This document shows, one piece after another, positions 22,951 through 33,768 of a stretch of 64,000 nucleotides of DNA; position 1 is the first letter of the stretch, and the number at the start of each line of letters is the position of its first letter. A program made the position numbers and the translations under genes. A model generated the notes under the pieces. The model was not told the origin of the DNA and did no database searches. It saw nothing but the letters and a program-made list of their open reading frames with translations. Source of the stretch: Torreya grandis (Eukaryota; Streptophyta; Pinopsida; Cupressales; Taxaceae); NCBI GenBank assembly GCA_037957365.1, contig JARHVA010000123.1, positions 1,088,501 through 1,152,500 on the forward strand, in the 5' to 3' direction.

Positions 22951-25266
22951 ATTATTGGAAGCACAATGATTGAGAGGGGGGGTGAATCAGTCTTCAAAAT
23001 ATTCATTCAATTCAACTTAACATTCATGAACCATTCATACAAGTACATAGATCTAGCAAGCATAAGCAACCATACAAGAGTATGAAACAAGATAACACAT
23101 CATATATGTTGGAAACCCTCAAGGGGAGGAAAACCCACTTATCTCTGCAAATGGATTACAGTCATATAAGTCAAAATATCACAATTTAGTGAAGCACCAA
23201 CTCCACATGGAGCATCAACCCCAACTAGCCAAGCACCAACTCAGCTAGGCTATTGCAAGTACCAACTTGCAAGGAGGCACCAACCCCCGAGATGACTCAG
23301 TACCAACTCAGCCACCTGAAAATTTTAATCACCTTCAAAAAACTTAGTTTCTCACACAACATATGATGATCACCTTCTGTAGCTCTTCTCACTTTTCTAT
23401 CCCTCTCAAACTGTATTCTACGCTTCTTTGCTCAACGAGGTCTCTTCAAAACAGATTAGGTCATTTGACCTTGATATTCATCTATAGTACCCCTGTTAGA
23501 TCTTCATGATAGTTTCTATACACCCCTCTGATGGTCTACAAGACCTCCTTTAGCTCTGCAAAGTGCTATTTCTTTTGCTTGCACACACTTATTCTAACTT
23601 GTCAACTAGGCCTATTAGGCCTTGTTTGTATGCAATCTTGTATCTCATACACTTACTGGTCGGCCATACACACTTGCACACTTAGATTACCCTTACAATA
23701 TTTCTTTTAACACATTTCATACATGAATCAATCACTATAATAGGTCATCCACAACTTAAAAGACCAAAACCTCTTTTAGGCCTTAGGGAGACCTAATTCA
23801 ATTAGGCCTTCATTAGTATTCGTTACCTTTTGATTTTCTTGAAAAAATTTACCTTCATTGACGAATAAGATCCTTTCATACATTGATTAAATAGACCCCA
23901 ATAAACATCTTTTAAGGTCCATAACACTTTTTAGCACCAACCCCTTCATGAACACTCCTTGTAGCACTATTCACAATTAGCCCTGTGAACCTACAGAAAG
24001 TCTGCTAAACAAAACTGAAGCATGTACACAATTAATTCACACAATCATGAGAATAAATCAAATGAACAGAAAATTCATGACCTTAACAATAGAACCATGT
24101 GCTTTAGACTTCATAACTCAGGGCAAAATGACTCAAACACTTCCCTACAAATGGCCCACTTAGAACTGTCAAAACACTCCAAAAACTAGTCATGAACAAC
24201 TTGATATTCAACACATGATAGAACACTTCCCATGACCACTGACACTTTAAAACGATCATTTGACAACTCTAGACCATTCTAAAATGTAAAAATCACAAGG
24301 TCTAATGTCAAAGATTAGTCTTGCAAACCAATCTTTTGACTTACAATTTCATAATCCAATCCTGAATAGACAAGCCATTTTGTGAACATATTTTCATCAC
24401 TTACACTAACCTCTAAAACTTCTACCAAGCATTATCATGACTTACAAGTCACAATTAACAACTCCATGCACTACATTGCATCACTCTTTTATGAAATTAC
24501 ACTCAAATCCAACTTTTCATCACTACAACTCAGAATTGCCAATACTGTCAAAAACACAATCATGAAACATTGACCTTATAACACCTGTATAGGGACTTTC
24601 AAAGACTTCTAATGCATGAACATGATTCTCTGACATTTCTAGACTATCTTCAAATATAAAATTAATATGTTCTAATATCAAATATTGGTCTTGCAGACCA
24701 ATCTTTTGACCTCTCTCCTCACAGTCACACCAGAACCAGATAAGCCATTTTAGCTTCAACTTTTCAATCTCTATATCTGTCTTCAAAACCCTCTACCAAG
24801 CATTAATAAGACATACAAGTCCCAAACAACATTTTCATGCACTTCAATCCATCATCTTTCATGAAATCATACCAAAAAACCAACTTCTCAAATTGCCTTG
24901 GTTTTGCACTTTTCTTCTTCATTAGGCCTGTTAGCGATTGGCCATTTTGGATCACAAATTTGGAACACTAAAGCACAAGAACCAATCCATAAACCACCAA
25001 GGACATCAATTATGAGTCTCAAGCTTCAACCATCATCAATTTGCAAAATTTGTCCAATATAACTTTTTATAGCTACAACTTTTTTAGAAACAAGCATGTA
25101 TCTTCATATTTTCTCTCTCCTCTCTCTAACCACCACCACCTGGAGGTACCTGGGAGAGTTCACTACAAGCTCCAAACACTTATCTGAGCATTACAAACCA
25201 TCCTAAACACTTTTGAATCATATCTTCAACATTAGGTCACTATTAGGGTTCTAAGAGGGTTTAAAC

Positions 25267-27904
25267 TGTTGAACACAACTATCTACTGAGAGGGGAAGTG
25301 AATTAGTAGATCATTTAAAATTAGTTATTTAAAACTTTTAGAGAAGATATAGATGTAGAGATCACATACACACACAAAAACACATTACACCAGATTTATA
25401 CATGGAAAACCCAAAAGGAAAAACCACGGTGAGAATAGTTGCTAGAATCTATTTTTCTAATCTAGCTTCAAAGTTAAATGCCTCATTAGCAAATCCACAC
25501 TGGTTACAAGATTTAAGGGCACCAACCCTAAGGAGACACCAATCCCCTAACTGAGCACCAACTCAGTTTGTCTGATGGCACCAACCAAGCAGAACTATGG
25601 AGCTACAACTCCAGTATACAAGATAGATTCATAAAATAAATCTTGTTCTATTTCTCTGTTGCAAGTTTGGTCTGTAACTGCTCAATCTCTACACATTCTC
25701 TGTATGCCCTTTTTTCCTCTCTGCCTCACTCTCTGTGTCTGAATATACCCTTTTAGACACACTGCATCTCTTTGTCCCTCTAACTTTTGCTATGTGTCTG
25801 CATACGTCTTCAATTGACACACCTCAAGTCGCTCTAGTGGCACCTTTTGCAATTGCAACAGCAGCATGTGACAATGTTCTAGATGTCATATATGTAGACA
25901 ATAAATCTAGGGTTTCATGTCTTCAATGTGGTCACACTTTGACTACACTCATTTATCCCTATTTTGGATTTTTCTCCATTATGAATTGACCTGTTGATTT
26001 CTCGCGTCTCGGTTCATGCCTCACACTGTAATGTTCATGTCTCTTTTACTATCTATGGCAATTGCTAGATTCAAGTCATAAATGTGCAGCCTCTTTAAAT
26101 GTAGATTGATCAGTTGGATCAATCATTCTCAAGCTTCGTGTAGGCATTTTGAGTTCATCAATAGTTCTGTCTATTCTTCCACTTGACCATTAGAACATAT
26201 TAAATTCATGCCTTTGATTTCTTTCTTTGTGCCATCTCTAAATTCTTTTGCTCCATCAGATCCTTGTATGCATTAGTTTAACTTTTGAAACACATCCGTT
26301 GATCTTTACCACAAGTCGTTGGATCTCCAAAATAGCATGTATTTAATCTCACTCTTTCATTAACCATCGAGCTCCCTTTTGCATCTCGCTATCTCCTATA
26401 TAATTGGGTTGCTTTCGCTCCTTTCAATTTACTCGAACATGCTCAATCCATAATCTCTCGTTGTGTTGATAATCATCGATCACCTTGTTCCACTATGTCC
26501 TCGTGCTCCATTAGATCTTTCTCATCCAAATTTTCGCGTGTCATTCGATTGCTGAAGATCCATGATCTTTATATTGGCTTGGTTGTTAAACTTTGGCATG
26601 TTGACCTCATCTCATTTTCTTCAGTGTCCATGTATTGCTTTCGCTCCTTTTATCTCTTCAGACTTGCTCGACTTTTAACTCACCTTGATCCTTCGGCACT
26701 TGTGAAAATGCCCTACGAGACTCCACACTTATCTTTCTGTAATATTGTGAGTGACCTATATTTCTTCCGAAATTTTCTTCAAAAACTTTGTAAGTGTCCA
26801 CTCCATCTGAAAGTATCCTTCGGGACCTTAGTTGTAGGTCCTTTTGCCTTAGATGAATTCTCTGAAAGAATTCGTCAATGCCCTTCTTTTGAAAGTGTCC
26901 TTCGGGACTTCTACAAGTGACCTATTCAAAACTTTTGCCCGAGACACACATCTTTCGGAACTTGTGTAAATTTACCATTCAGAGCCTTTGTTTGGTTCAC
27001 ATGCCCTTCGAAAACTTGGCAGGATACCTTTCAAAACTTTTGTAAATGTACCCTTCAAAAACTTTGATCGGGTCACTTACCCGTCGGCACTTTAACAAAG
27101 CTCCCTTTGGAATTTTTGTTCGAGACCCATTTCCTTCGGGACAATTTTTTCGACAAAGACTTAACCATTTTTCTCGAAAGAATTCGCCGAACCCCTTTCT
27201 CTAAAAGAATTCCAAATTGAACCCATTTCCTTCGGAAACTTTGTTGTGGACATTTTGTCCGACAAAGTCTAAACCATTTTCCCGAAAGAATTCGCCATAC
27301 CACTTTCTCTGAAAGAATTCCAAATTGCAAAAACAAATAAGTGTGGAGACCAAACATTTTCCCAACAGAATTCCAAAGCTTTGGAACAATTGTTGTGGGC
27401 TTTCTATCCGAAGAGTCTTCAACATTTTTCTGAAAGAATTACCCAGGTCACTTCTTCTGAAATAATTCCCCATACAAATGTAAAAGTGCAAAATCGACTA
27501 TGGAAACTTAGTAGGCTTTTAGCTGAGGGAGAACCTTATGCATTTGTAACATTTTCTCTACTCATCCTTAATTAAGACATGAAACTTGCACCACCAAGAC
27601 AAGTCACAACCCTGAGTAGCTTGGTGTGATTGTTTCCTCCAGATGCTGCCATAAATGCAAATGTAGTCACCAACAAACTGCGTACTCAGCCATATTCAAC
27701 AAACTAGCAAAGGCATTCATATGACTTGTCTTGGAATTCAAGGTGCACATACAACTCCATGAGCACTCTATAACTGGTCTGTTCAGCTCAACACCTTTGT
27801 CATTAATGCTTGAAAGTACATTCTTCATTTGACATCAATGACAATATTTCAGACATCAATCTCATTTTAGACCACATCTATTAATGATACTCAAATTGCC
27901 AACA
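25267..27904 (-). mobile_element. Nested solo LTR, family 2 (minus orientation)
   Basis: A 2638-bp insert starting TGTTGAACAC and ending TTGCCAACA, flanked by perfect 5-bp duplications TAAAC (25262-25266 and 27905-27909). Its ends are the reverse complement of those of 18100-20908, and the GTTGGTGC-type cluster, the TTTCC-rich box and the minisatellite-like CCTTCGG/AAAGGGT phrases (26690-27480) are shared. No pol sequence is present. It belongs to the same family as the element at 18100-20908 but is considerably diverged. Confidence 0.9.
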
Positions 27905-28156
27905 TAAACACACTTCCATTGTTAAGGATTGTTCATAAAACATAACCCCTCAATCTAAAAACTAATACTTGGAATTTTGAGCTAGAACCCTTCCCCATCT
28001 ACGATGAACAACTTAGGTTTCCATGCAAAGGTTTGACGAGCTAAAGAGCACAAGAAAATCCAATTGACCATTTTGGTCCAATAGGCCAAAATCGGTCCCC
28101 TTTTTTCCCCTGCTATTCTGAGCCAATACATTTTTTGATTATCCACAAGTCTTGGA

Positions 28157-28270
28157 AGTTTCTACGGACTCTGCAGGGATTTCTATGGACTCTGCAGGCA
28201 TTTCTATGGACTCTACAGGCATTTCTACGAACTCTACAGGGAAGTTTTCTACGAACTCTGAAGGTAGTCT
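28157..28270 (+). repeat. 21-bp minisatellite
   Basis: About five units of ATTTCTATGGACTCTGCAGG with period 21, which in one frame translate to repeats of ISMDSAG/ISTNSTG. Because 21 is a multiple of three, the frame stays open by construction; this is not evidence for a gene. Confidence 0.8.
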
Positions 28271-28464
28271 TTCGGCAGATGAAGAACTAGTTCAAAGAGT
28301 GCAAGGTTTTACAAAGCTTCTTCAGACTCTTGTCTGAAGAAATTCATAAGGAAAGAGAGCTAAAATGGTTCAAGACACTTTTCCTTAAGGTTGGAAAAGT
28401 GGTTCAACGTCGAGGTTCAACGACATGATCTTTCCAAGAGTTAGCACCTTTGAACCGTTGAACC

Positions 28465-28728
28465 ATTGAACCGGTTCAATGCTTCGGTTCAACACTTTGG
28501 TTCATCACTTTGGTTCAAAGCTTTGGTTCAACGGCTTGGTTCAATGAGGTGGTTCATCGCTTGGTTCACTCAAGCGGTTTATCAGTTCGGTTCAATGCCT
28601 TGGTTCAATTGTTTTGGTTCAAACATTCGGTTCGATGCCTTGGTTCAACAACTATTGAACCATTGAACCGGTTCAATAGAAATGGTTCAATGGTTGGTTC
28701 AACGTTCGGTTCAACGGGTTGTTTCAAA
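28465..28728 (+). repeat. 13-bp GGTTCAA minisatellite with palindromic borders
   Basis: About 18 units of GGTTCAANNNNTT with an unusually regular 13-base spacing. The 16-base palindrome ATTGAACCGGTTCAAT occurs at both ends of the regular part (28465-28480 and 28662-28677), each preceded by another TTGAACC. The last few units beyond 28677 are less regular. Confidence 0.85.
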
Positions 28729-28899
28729 AAGACGAGTCCCCAACACTTTGGCGCAAAATAGACCATTTCAAGTGCCCTTGCGGAGGGCAATTGCTGACTC
28801 AAGTGCCCTTGCGGAGGGCAGGGAACACTTTTAGAAGGCCACAGAGGAAAGCCGAAAAGGTAAGTTTCATTCGAAAATTTTTTTAAGGCAAAGAAGAGA

Positions 28900-29270
28900 T
28901 TTTCTTCAGACAAAATGTCCGAAGGAATTCCTTCAAACTTTTTGTCTGAAGAAATTTTTCAGAAGAAAATCCCGCCACGGAAAAGACTAAGGCAAAGACT
29001 TAAGCGATTTCTTTCAGACTTGTGTCTGAAGGAATTCCTTCGGATAAAAAGTCTGAAGAAATTTGGGAAAGAGCTGCGGGTAAAAAACCCGAAAGAAAGT
29101 CTCTGAAGGAAAGGAACAAGCAAGACAATTCTTACAGACTTTTTGTCTGCGAGAAAAAGTAGCCAGGAAAAAGTCTGCGGAAAAAAGGCCGAGTGAAAAG
29201 AGCCGAGGAAATAAGTGGAGAAAGCAAAGAAAGATCCTTCGAACATTTTGTCCGAAGGATTTCAAGACCA
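28900..29270. repeat. Palindromic GAAGGAATTCCTTC-type motif set
   Basis: Several short inverted repeats built on TCCGAAGGAATTCCTTC, TCTGAAGAAATTT and GACTTTTTGTCTG are strung along this stretch. Adjacent motifs can pair with each other as well as with themselves. Related motifs occur at 19095-19195 in family 2. Confidence 0.65.
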
Positions 29271-31673
29271 AGGGAGCCAAAGGACCCCGAAGGGCAAGTG
29301 CCCTTGCAGGGGACTCTCGGCCAAAATGAAGGACACTTCTCCAAAGCCAAAGGGTCACCTTCCCTTCGGGAGAATTCAAAACAGAAGCCCGAAAGAAAGG
29401 GAAGCAACAAGAAGCCGAAAGAAAAGAAAAGGCCGAAGGAATTCCAAGGGGTGACAGGCCCGAAGACATCAAAATCAAGCACGACGAACTAGCCGTTGGA
29501 AGTTCAAATGCGGTGACGGGTGTGTAGACGTTAATTTTAAGGCTCGTGAAATAGCCATTGATTTTGAAAAAACTTAAAGAAGAGCCCAAGGAACTCAACG
29601 ACCCGCCAAGAAGATAGCCCCGAGGGTCGAAGGAGATAGAAAGAGACAAAGCTAGGAAGAGATAAAGTGCAGAGACAGACAAGATGGCCTAGGTGGCAAA
29701 GGGGAGGCGAGTTTTTACTAGGTGGTCATCAAACGGTGCAAACAGTAAGTGGTGCGGCTTGCTTTCTCCACTTTGCATTTATGAGTAGACAAACCGCGTG
29801 ATATCTGGAAAGAGCAGTCTTGTTTGCAAAAAAAGAGGTGTGGCCCATGTGTTCACATTAATGTTTGAATGCCAAAGTCAAGACCGGTGATTACACAGCA
29901 TGGTTCTAGTAGGCCTCTTCTAAAAGAATGACATCAGCAACAGTGACTTACTCTTTCCGATGCTCTTAACGCACATGGGCCAACTTGTCAAAGAGCGCCA
30001 AAGTCTTTTACAAAGGGGTGCCTTTACTTCTTCTCTCGCTATATATTGTAAACTTCTCATTTCGAGAAGGAAGGATCCATCTCTTAGCCTGTAAGGCAGA
30101 ACTCTGCCGGATTTTACCTTGAATCAAGACTTAGTGTTTTTACCTCTATTTGAGCTTGCACTCACGCATCTGTCTATGTTTTCTTTTTGTGTTAAGTCAT
30201 TTTCTTTTACGCTTTTCACAGAATGATTCTAGCATGTCTAGTGCATTGTGAAGTCTCTTCTTCTGCAGGTCTGCCAGAAGTGTCTACAGCAAGAATATAG
30301 GCGCATGTGAATAGGCTGCCAAAGTGTGTCTCAGAACACCTTTGATAGTTCTTCCTCCCTGTATCTCTACGGACCCCTGACTCACTGATACAGAAGAGTT
30401 TTCCACATCAGATGAAGTGTATGGGAGCTTCTTGGTGAAAAGTGTATGTTCGGGCTGAGTGGATCAACCTTTTTTGGTGTATCACCTTTTTAAGTTTAGG
30501 TTTAGGTTCTGTTTCAACATCTTTCTCCCTTTTCATCCCCCCCTTTTTTTCACTTATTTGTTAGTAGTAGGAAGTCCAGGACCTAAAAGATACATCAAAG
30601 GGAGCTAGCCCTTATCTATAGACTCTCCCCCCAGCTTCACCAGTCCCACAGGCGAGAGGGGAGTTTTCATTGTTGCGTGTGGAAGGCAGGAGCTCAGCCT
30701 TCTGCCCAGGGTGCAATCCACTGCGTCAACAAATCCTTTTCGGGTTGAGCATCCTCATTTTGTGCACGCGAGAGACCTCAAAGCATTTTTTCTTGCCTTA
30801 AACTTTAAACTTTGACTTGAAACTTCATGAATACCCCTGGGACAACCTATCACACATCTGTCATACTTGCCTTGGAAATTGAACCTCATGCCTCATTAGG
30901 CCATGCTCTCACCACCTTGCTTTCTACACCTAAGTGTTCACACCTCATTAGGCCTTGAACTGACCTTTAAACCTCTTTTCAAGCTCTCAATACTTCACTC
31001 ACATACTCACACAATGTTAAACATCCTTCTCCAACCTTATCTCACCATGCAACCAAGCTTATACCTTCACATAAGATCTCTTCATACCATAACTAAGCTT
31101 CACAAGACACCTTGTCTTCAAAGACACTTGATATCAATCTTCTATAACCTTTACAAGCCTGAGAACATCCATCTCACTATGCCACCCTACCTCTTCATGC
31201 ACAAGACTAGGCATCCTATGCACATACCTTCTAAAGATACTACTAGGCTCAAGCATTTGACAAATTTGACACCAAGGACCTTCCATGCTGACCTTCACAT
31301 CACTCATGAAAACATAAGAACATATACCAATCATATCTTACTCTCTCAGAATCATTGTAACATTGATCAATATTTTCTCTCATAGCTACACTCTTTAATG
31401 ACCTCATGAAGACCTATGACCTTATGACAATGCCAACTGACCTTCAACACTTTAGCTTGTTACAACAAAACACTCACTAGACCAACACTAAGACATCAGT
31501 GACAACAACAATGAGTCACATGACATCAACCTTCATAAGCACCATTGACATCAATCGTCACAAGAGCACCTCTAGGACAACAAATGCAATCAATGACAAT
31601 AGCAATGATATCAACCTTCTCAAGAACCTTTAACATCAATGCCAAACCTCAACAACATGAACAATGCTCAACA

Positions 31674-31688
31674 ATCTCCCCCTTTACG
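31674..31688 (-). other. Polypurine tract of unit B
   Basis: Sense strand CGTAAAGGGGGAGAT directly before the LTR start TGTTGAGC. Confidence 0.85.
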
Positions 31689-32568
31689 ATTGATGGCAAA
31701 ATGCACTGCAAACTGTTCATTCTCATCTCCCCCATTCTAGTCTTTCTCCCCCTTTGACATTAATGACAAAGGGACACTTGCAACAATTAGAATTACACCT
31801 TTTGTAACCACAACTCAACAAACAAAAACTTCTTTCAAACATAATACTTCCTCATTTTGAGCTATCTTCCATTTTTAGATCATTCTCAACTTTTGGAAAC
31901 ACACTCTCTCCTTGATGGCAACCAATTTTAGAAACATCAAAACTTAGATCTATCAAGCTCCCCTTTTGACCAAGCATATACCAATCGATGCAACATCGTC
32001 AACAAAGAAGGATCACATAACATAACTATGCTCCCCCTATGCTCTTGCTCAATCTTCCAAAGAACTCTGAAACTTAAGAACACTCACCTTGTCCTTGACA
32101 TGACTGAAGAAGATCAAATTCTTGATCACACACTAGGCTACCACACTCTTGACACCAACTGTAGAATTAGGGACCCCCCGCTTTGTCTTCACAACTCAAC
32201 ATATGAGTCAATAGGACTCTTAAACCATCCTCAACTTCCTTCAAGCATCTTGACACCAATATCCCTTCTTACACAGATCAAGCTCAACTACTCACACAAA
32301 CAGATACCAAAAGCTTACCTCTCATATACCAATTGACTGCACTTTGATCTCAGATACTTGTTGTTAACCTTAGATCTCTCATCATGCTGCCTACTACACT
32401 TCAAATCTTAGAGCTACCAACACAGGTATGGATAATATCCATCTTCATCTTCTTGCTTACAACATAGACAACTTGGAATCTTCTCAAGATGAACCCTTCT
32501 TTGACTGCAACCTCATGCTTCTACTGATAGTAGAATGTCTTCATGAAGCCTAATGGAGCCACCCCTTT
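31689..32568 (-). other. Internal 3' region of unit B
   Basis: Non-coding, with polypurine-like motifs at about 31744, 31960, 32028 and 32175 in the same relative positions as in the other units. The RNase-H-tail-like reading lies at about 32555-32420 on the minus strand, with AKEMKMDI-like sequence degraded by a Gly/Lys change and stops. Confidence 0.55.
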
Positions 32569-33701
32569 TCATAAGGCACTAAAACCCCATGAAATCAAGG
32601 GATTCTCCAATCCACTCTTCTCATCCATCTTGCAATCATGAGATTGATAATTTCTCCTTAGAATCCACTTAGGCTTGACTAAAGCAATTAACTCATCCAC
32701 CTTGTCATCTTTCTTTTTCTCTTTGGCTGCCTTGTCAATAGATGCAAATAACAAATGTTCGTGACATTCCTTCACTTCTAATCCTTGCTCTACCTTAGCA
32801 AATAGTCCACCTCAGTTTATGAACTGATCATAACTCACTTTGACTATCATTGTCTTCCATACCTTGGTTTGCTCTTTCTCTTGCACTTTAGGAGTTTCAA
32901 CCCTTACTGTTCCTATAGCACTCTTATTTAATGAGATGAACTTGCTCTTGTCTCCTTTAGTCTTATATTCTTTCTACACCTTCTCCATAGGATCTGACTT
33001 CTTGATCCACTTAGTGGCATAACTAAACACCTTCTTGTCTTGACTAATCTTCCTTAAATGCCTCATCTTGTAGTTCCTTGCAATATGACCAATATTATGA
33101 CATTTGAAACAAATAAAATTATTGTACTTTCCTCTTGATTGATCACTCCTCCCATGGTTTTATGATAACTCCTCCCTTGAGATTGTTCTACAATCGCTTT
33201 CTCTATGACCAAAGATATGACAAGCAAAACAATATCCATTGAAAGAAATGATATACCTCGTAGCATTGGGTTCCCTGATTGGTCTCTTCATGTTAACTTT
33301 CAAGTTGGAACTCTTGACTTGCTCTGACTTCTCACGTTCTTTCTCAAGCTTCTTCATCTTATCTATGTGTTGCTCATGCTCAACCTTCAAGGAAATTAGC
33401 TCTATCTTCAACTGATCATACTCAACTTCTTTTGATCTGAACTTTGTATTGACACCTTCTAACTGATTCCTGAGATCCTTGATGATCTTCTCATCCCTTT
33501 TAGCTTCTTTGACCCAGTCACTCTTCAAGGTACATATTTGTTCCTTAAGATCTTGACCATAGATCTCAACTCATTCCTCTTATTTTGATGCTTCAAATCA
33601 TATAGGCAACTTATAAGCTTGGCTTCAAGATCTACTTCAACTTCTTCATTGTCGTAATAGACTTCTTGATCATACATGTCTTCTTTTTGATCACCAGACA
33701 T
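32569..33701 (-). pseudogene. gag: Gag-like protein of unit B, several shifts
   Basis: ATG at plus 33701 (MSGDQKED). The frame breaks near 33530, where one base is lost in the stretch KDLKEQ; the coiled coil continues in the 33528-33160 frame (MKSDWVKEAKRDEK...). The first knuckle C-FA-C-HIFG-H-RESD-C is intact. Another shift follows near 33155, and the second knuckle reads C-FK-C-HNIG-H-IARN-Y, with the last Cys changed to Tyr. The C-terminal piece (32775-32569) retains KECHEHLLFASIDKA and WILRRNYQSHDCKM. Confidence 0.8.
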
Positions 33702-33750
33702 CTTGTACTTCTTAGGATCACCTTCAAGTTGTTAGACTTGCTTCAAAGAA

Positions 33751-33766
33751 CCAGAGTTTGATACCA
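33751..33766 (-). other. Primer-binding site, units B/C junction
   Basis: Sense strand TGGTATCAAACTCTGG, one base changed in the core compared with the initiator-Met tRNA complement. Confidence 0.8.
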
Positions 33767-33768
33767 AT

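Larger units (their letters stand above)
28062..30731 (+). mobile_element. Nested solo-LTR-like element, family 3
   Basis: A 2670-bp insert in LTR B with 5-bp flanks AATCC (28057-28061 and 30732-30736). Ends are AATTGACC and GCGTCAACA, so the inner TTGAC/GTCAA is inverted, but the left end lacks the standard TG. A TATA box candidate CTATATATTG lies at about 30046-30055, followed by a leader-like segment and a C-rich stretch (30535-30550), as in an LTR reading left to right. It holds a 21-bp and a 13-bp minisatellite and a set of palindromic CCGAAGGAATTCCTTC-type motifs. No gene is evident; the 222-codon minus ORF at 29014-29682 is composed of these repeats and resembles no known family. Orientation and class are inferred. 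Confidence 0.65.
22953..31673 (-). mobile_element. LTR B, complete but split by two nested elements
   Basis: Ends are TATTGGAAGC (one change from TGTTGG) and GCTCAACA. Removing the nested elements at 25267-27904 and 28062-30731 with one copy of each target duplication leaves about 3.40 kb, the normal LTR length. Its right neighbour is a polypurine tract and its left neighbour a primer-binding site, so it is an inner, shared LTR. The last part (30903-31385) holds a 160-codon antisense open frame that recurs in LTR C. Confidence 0.9.

Noticed and set aside
28152..28337. ISMDSAG repeat ORF as a repetitive protein
   Set aside because: The open frame results from the 21-bp period. It ends shortly after the repeat and has no partner exons.
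29014..29682. 222-codon minus-strand ORF as a protein gene
   Set aside because: It is composed largely of the palindromic CCGAAGG/CCTTCGG repeats. Overlapping frames on both strands are also open, which indicates low stop density rather than coding.
22953..31673. LTR B as three unrelated pieces
   Set aside because: After removing the two inserts with their target duplications, the pieces line up continuously with LTR E and F.
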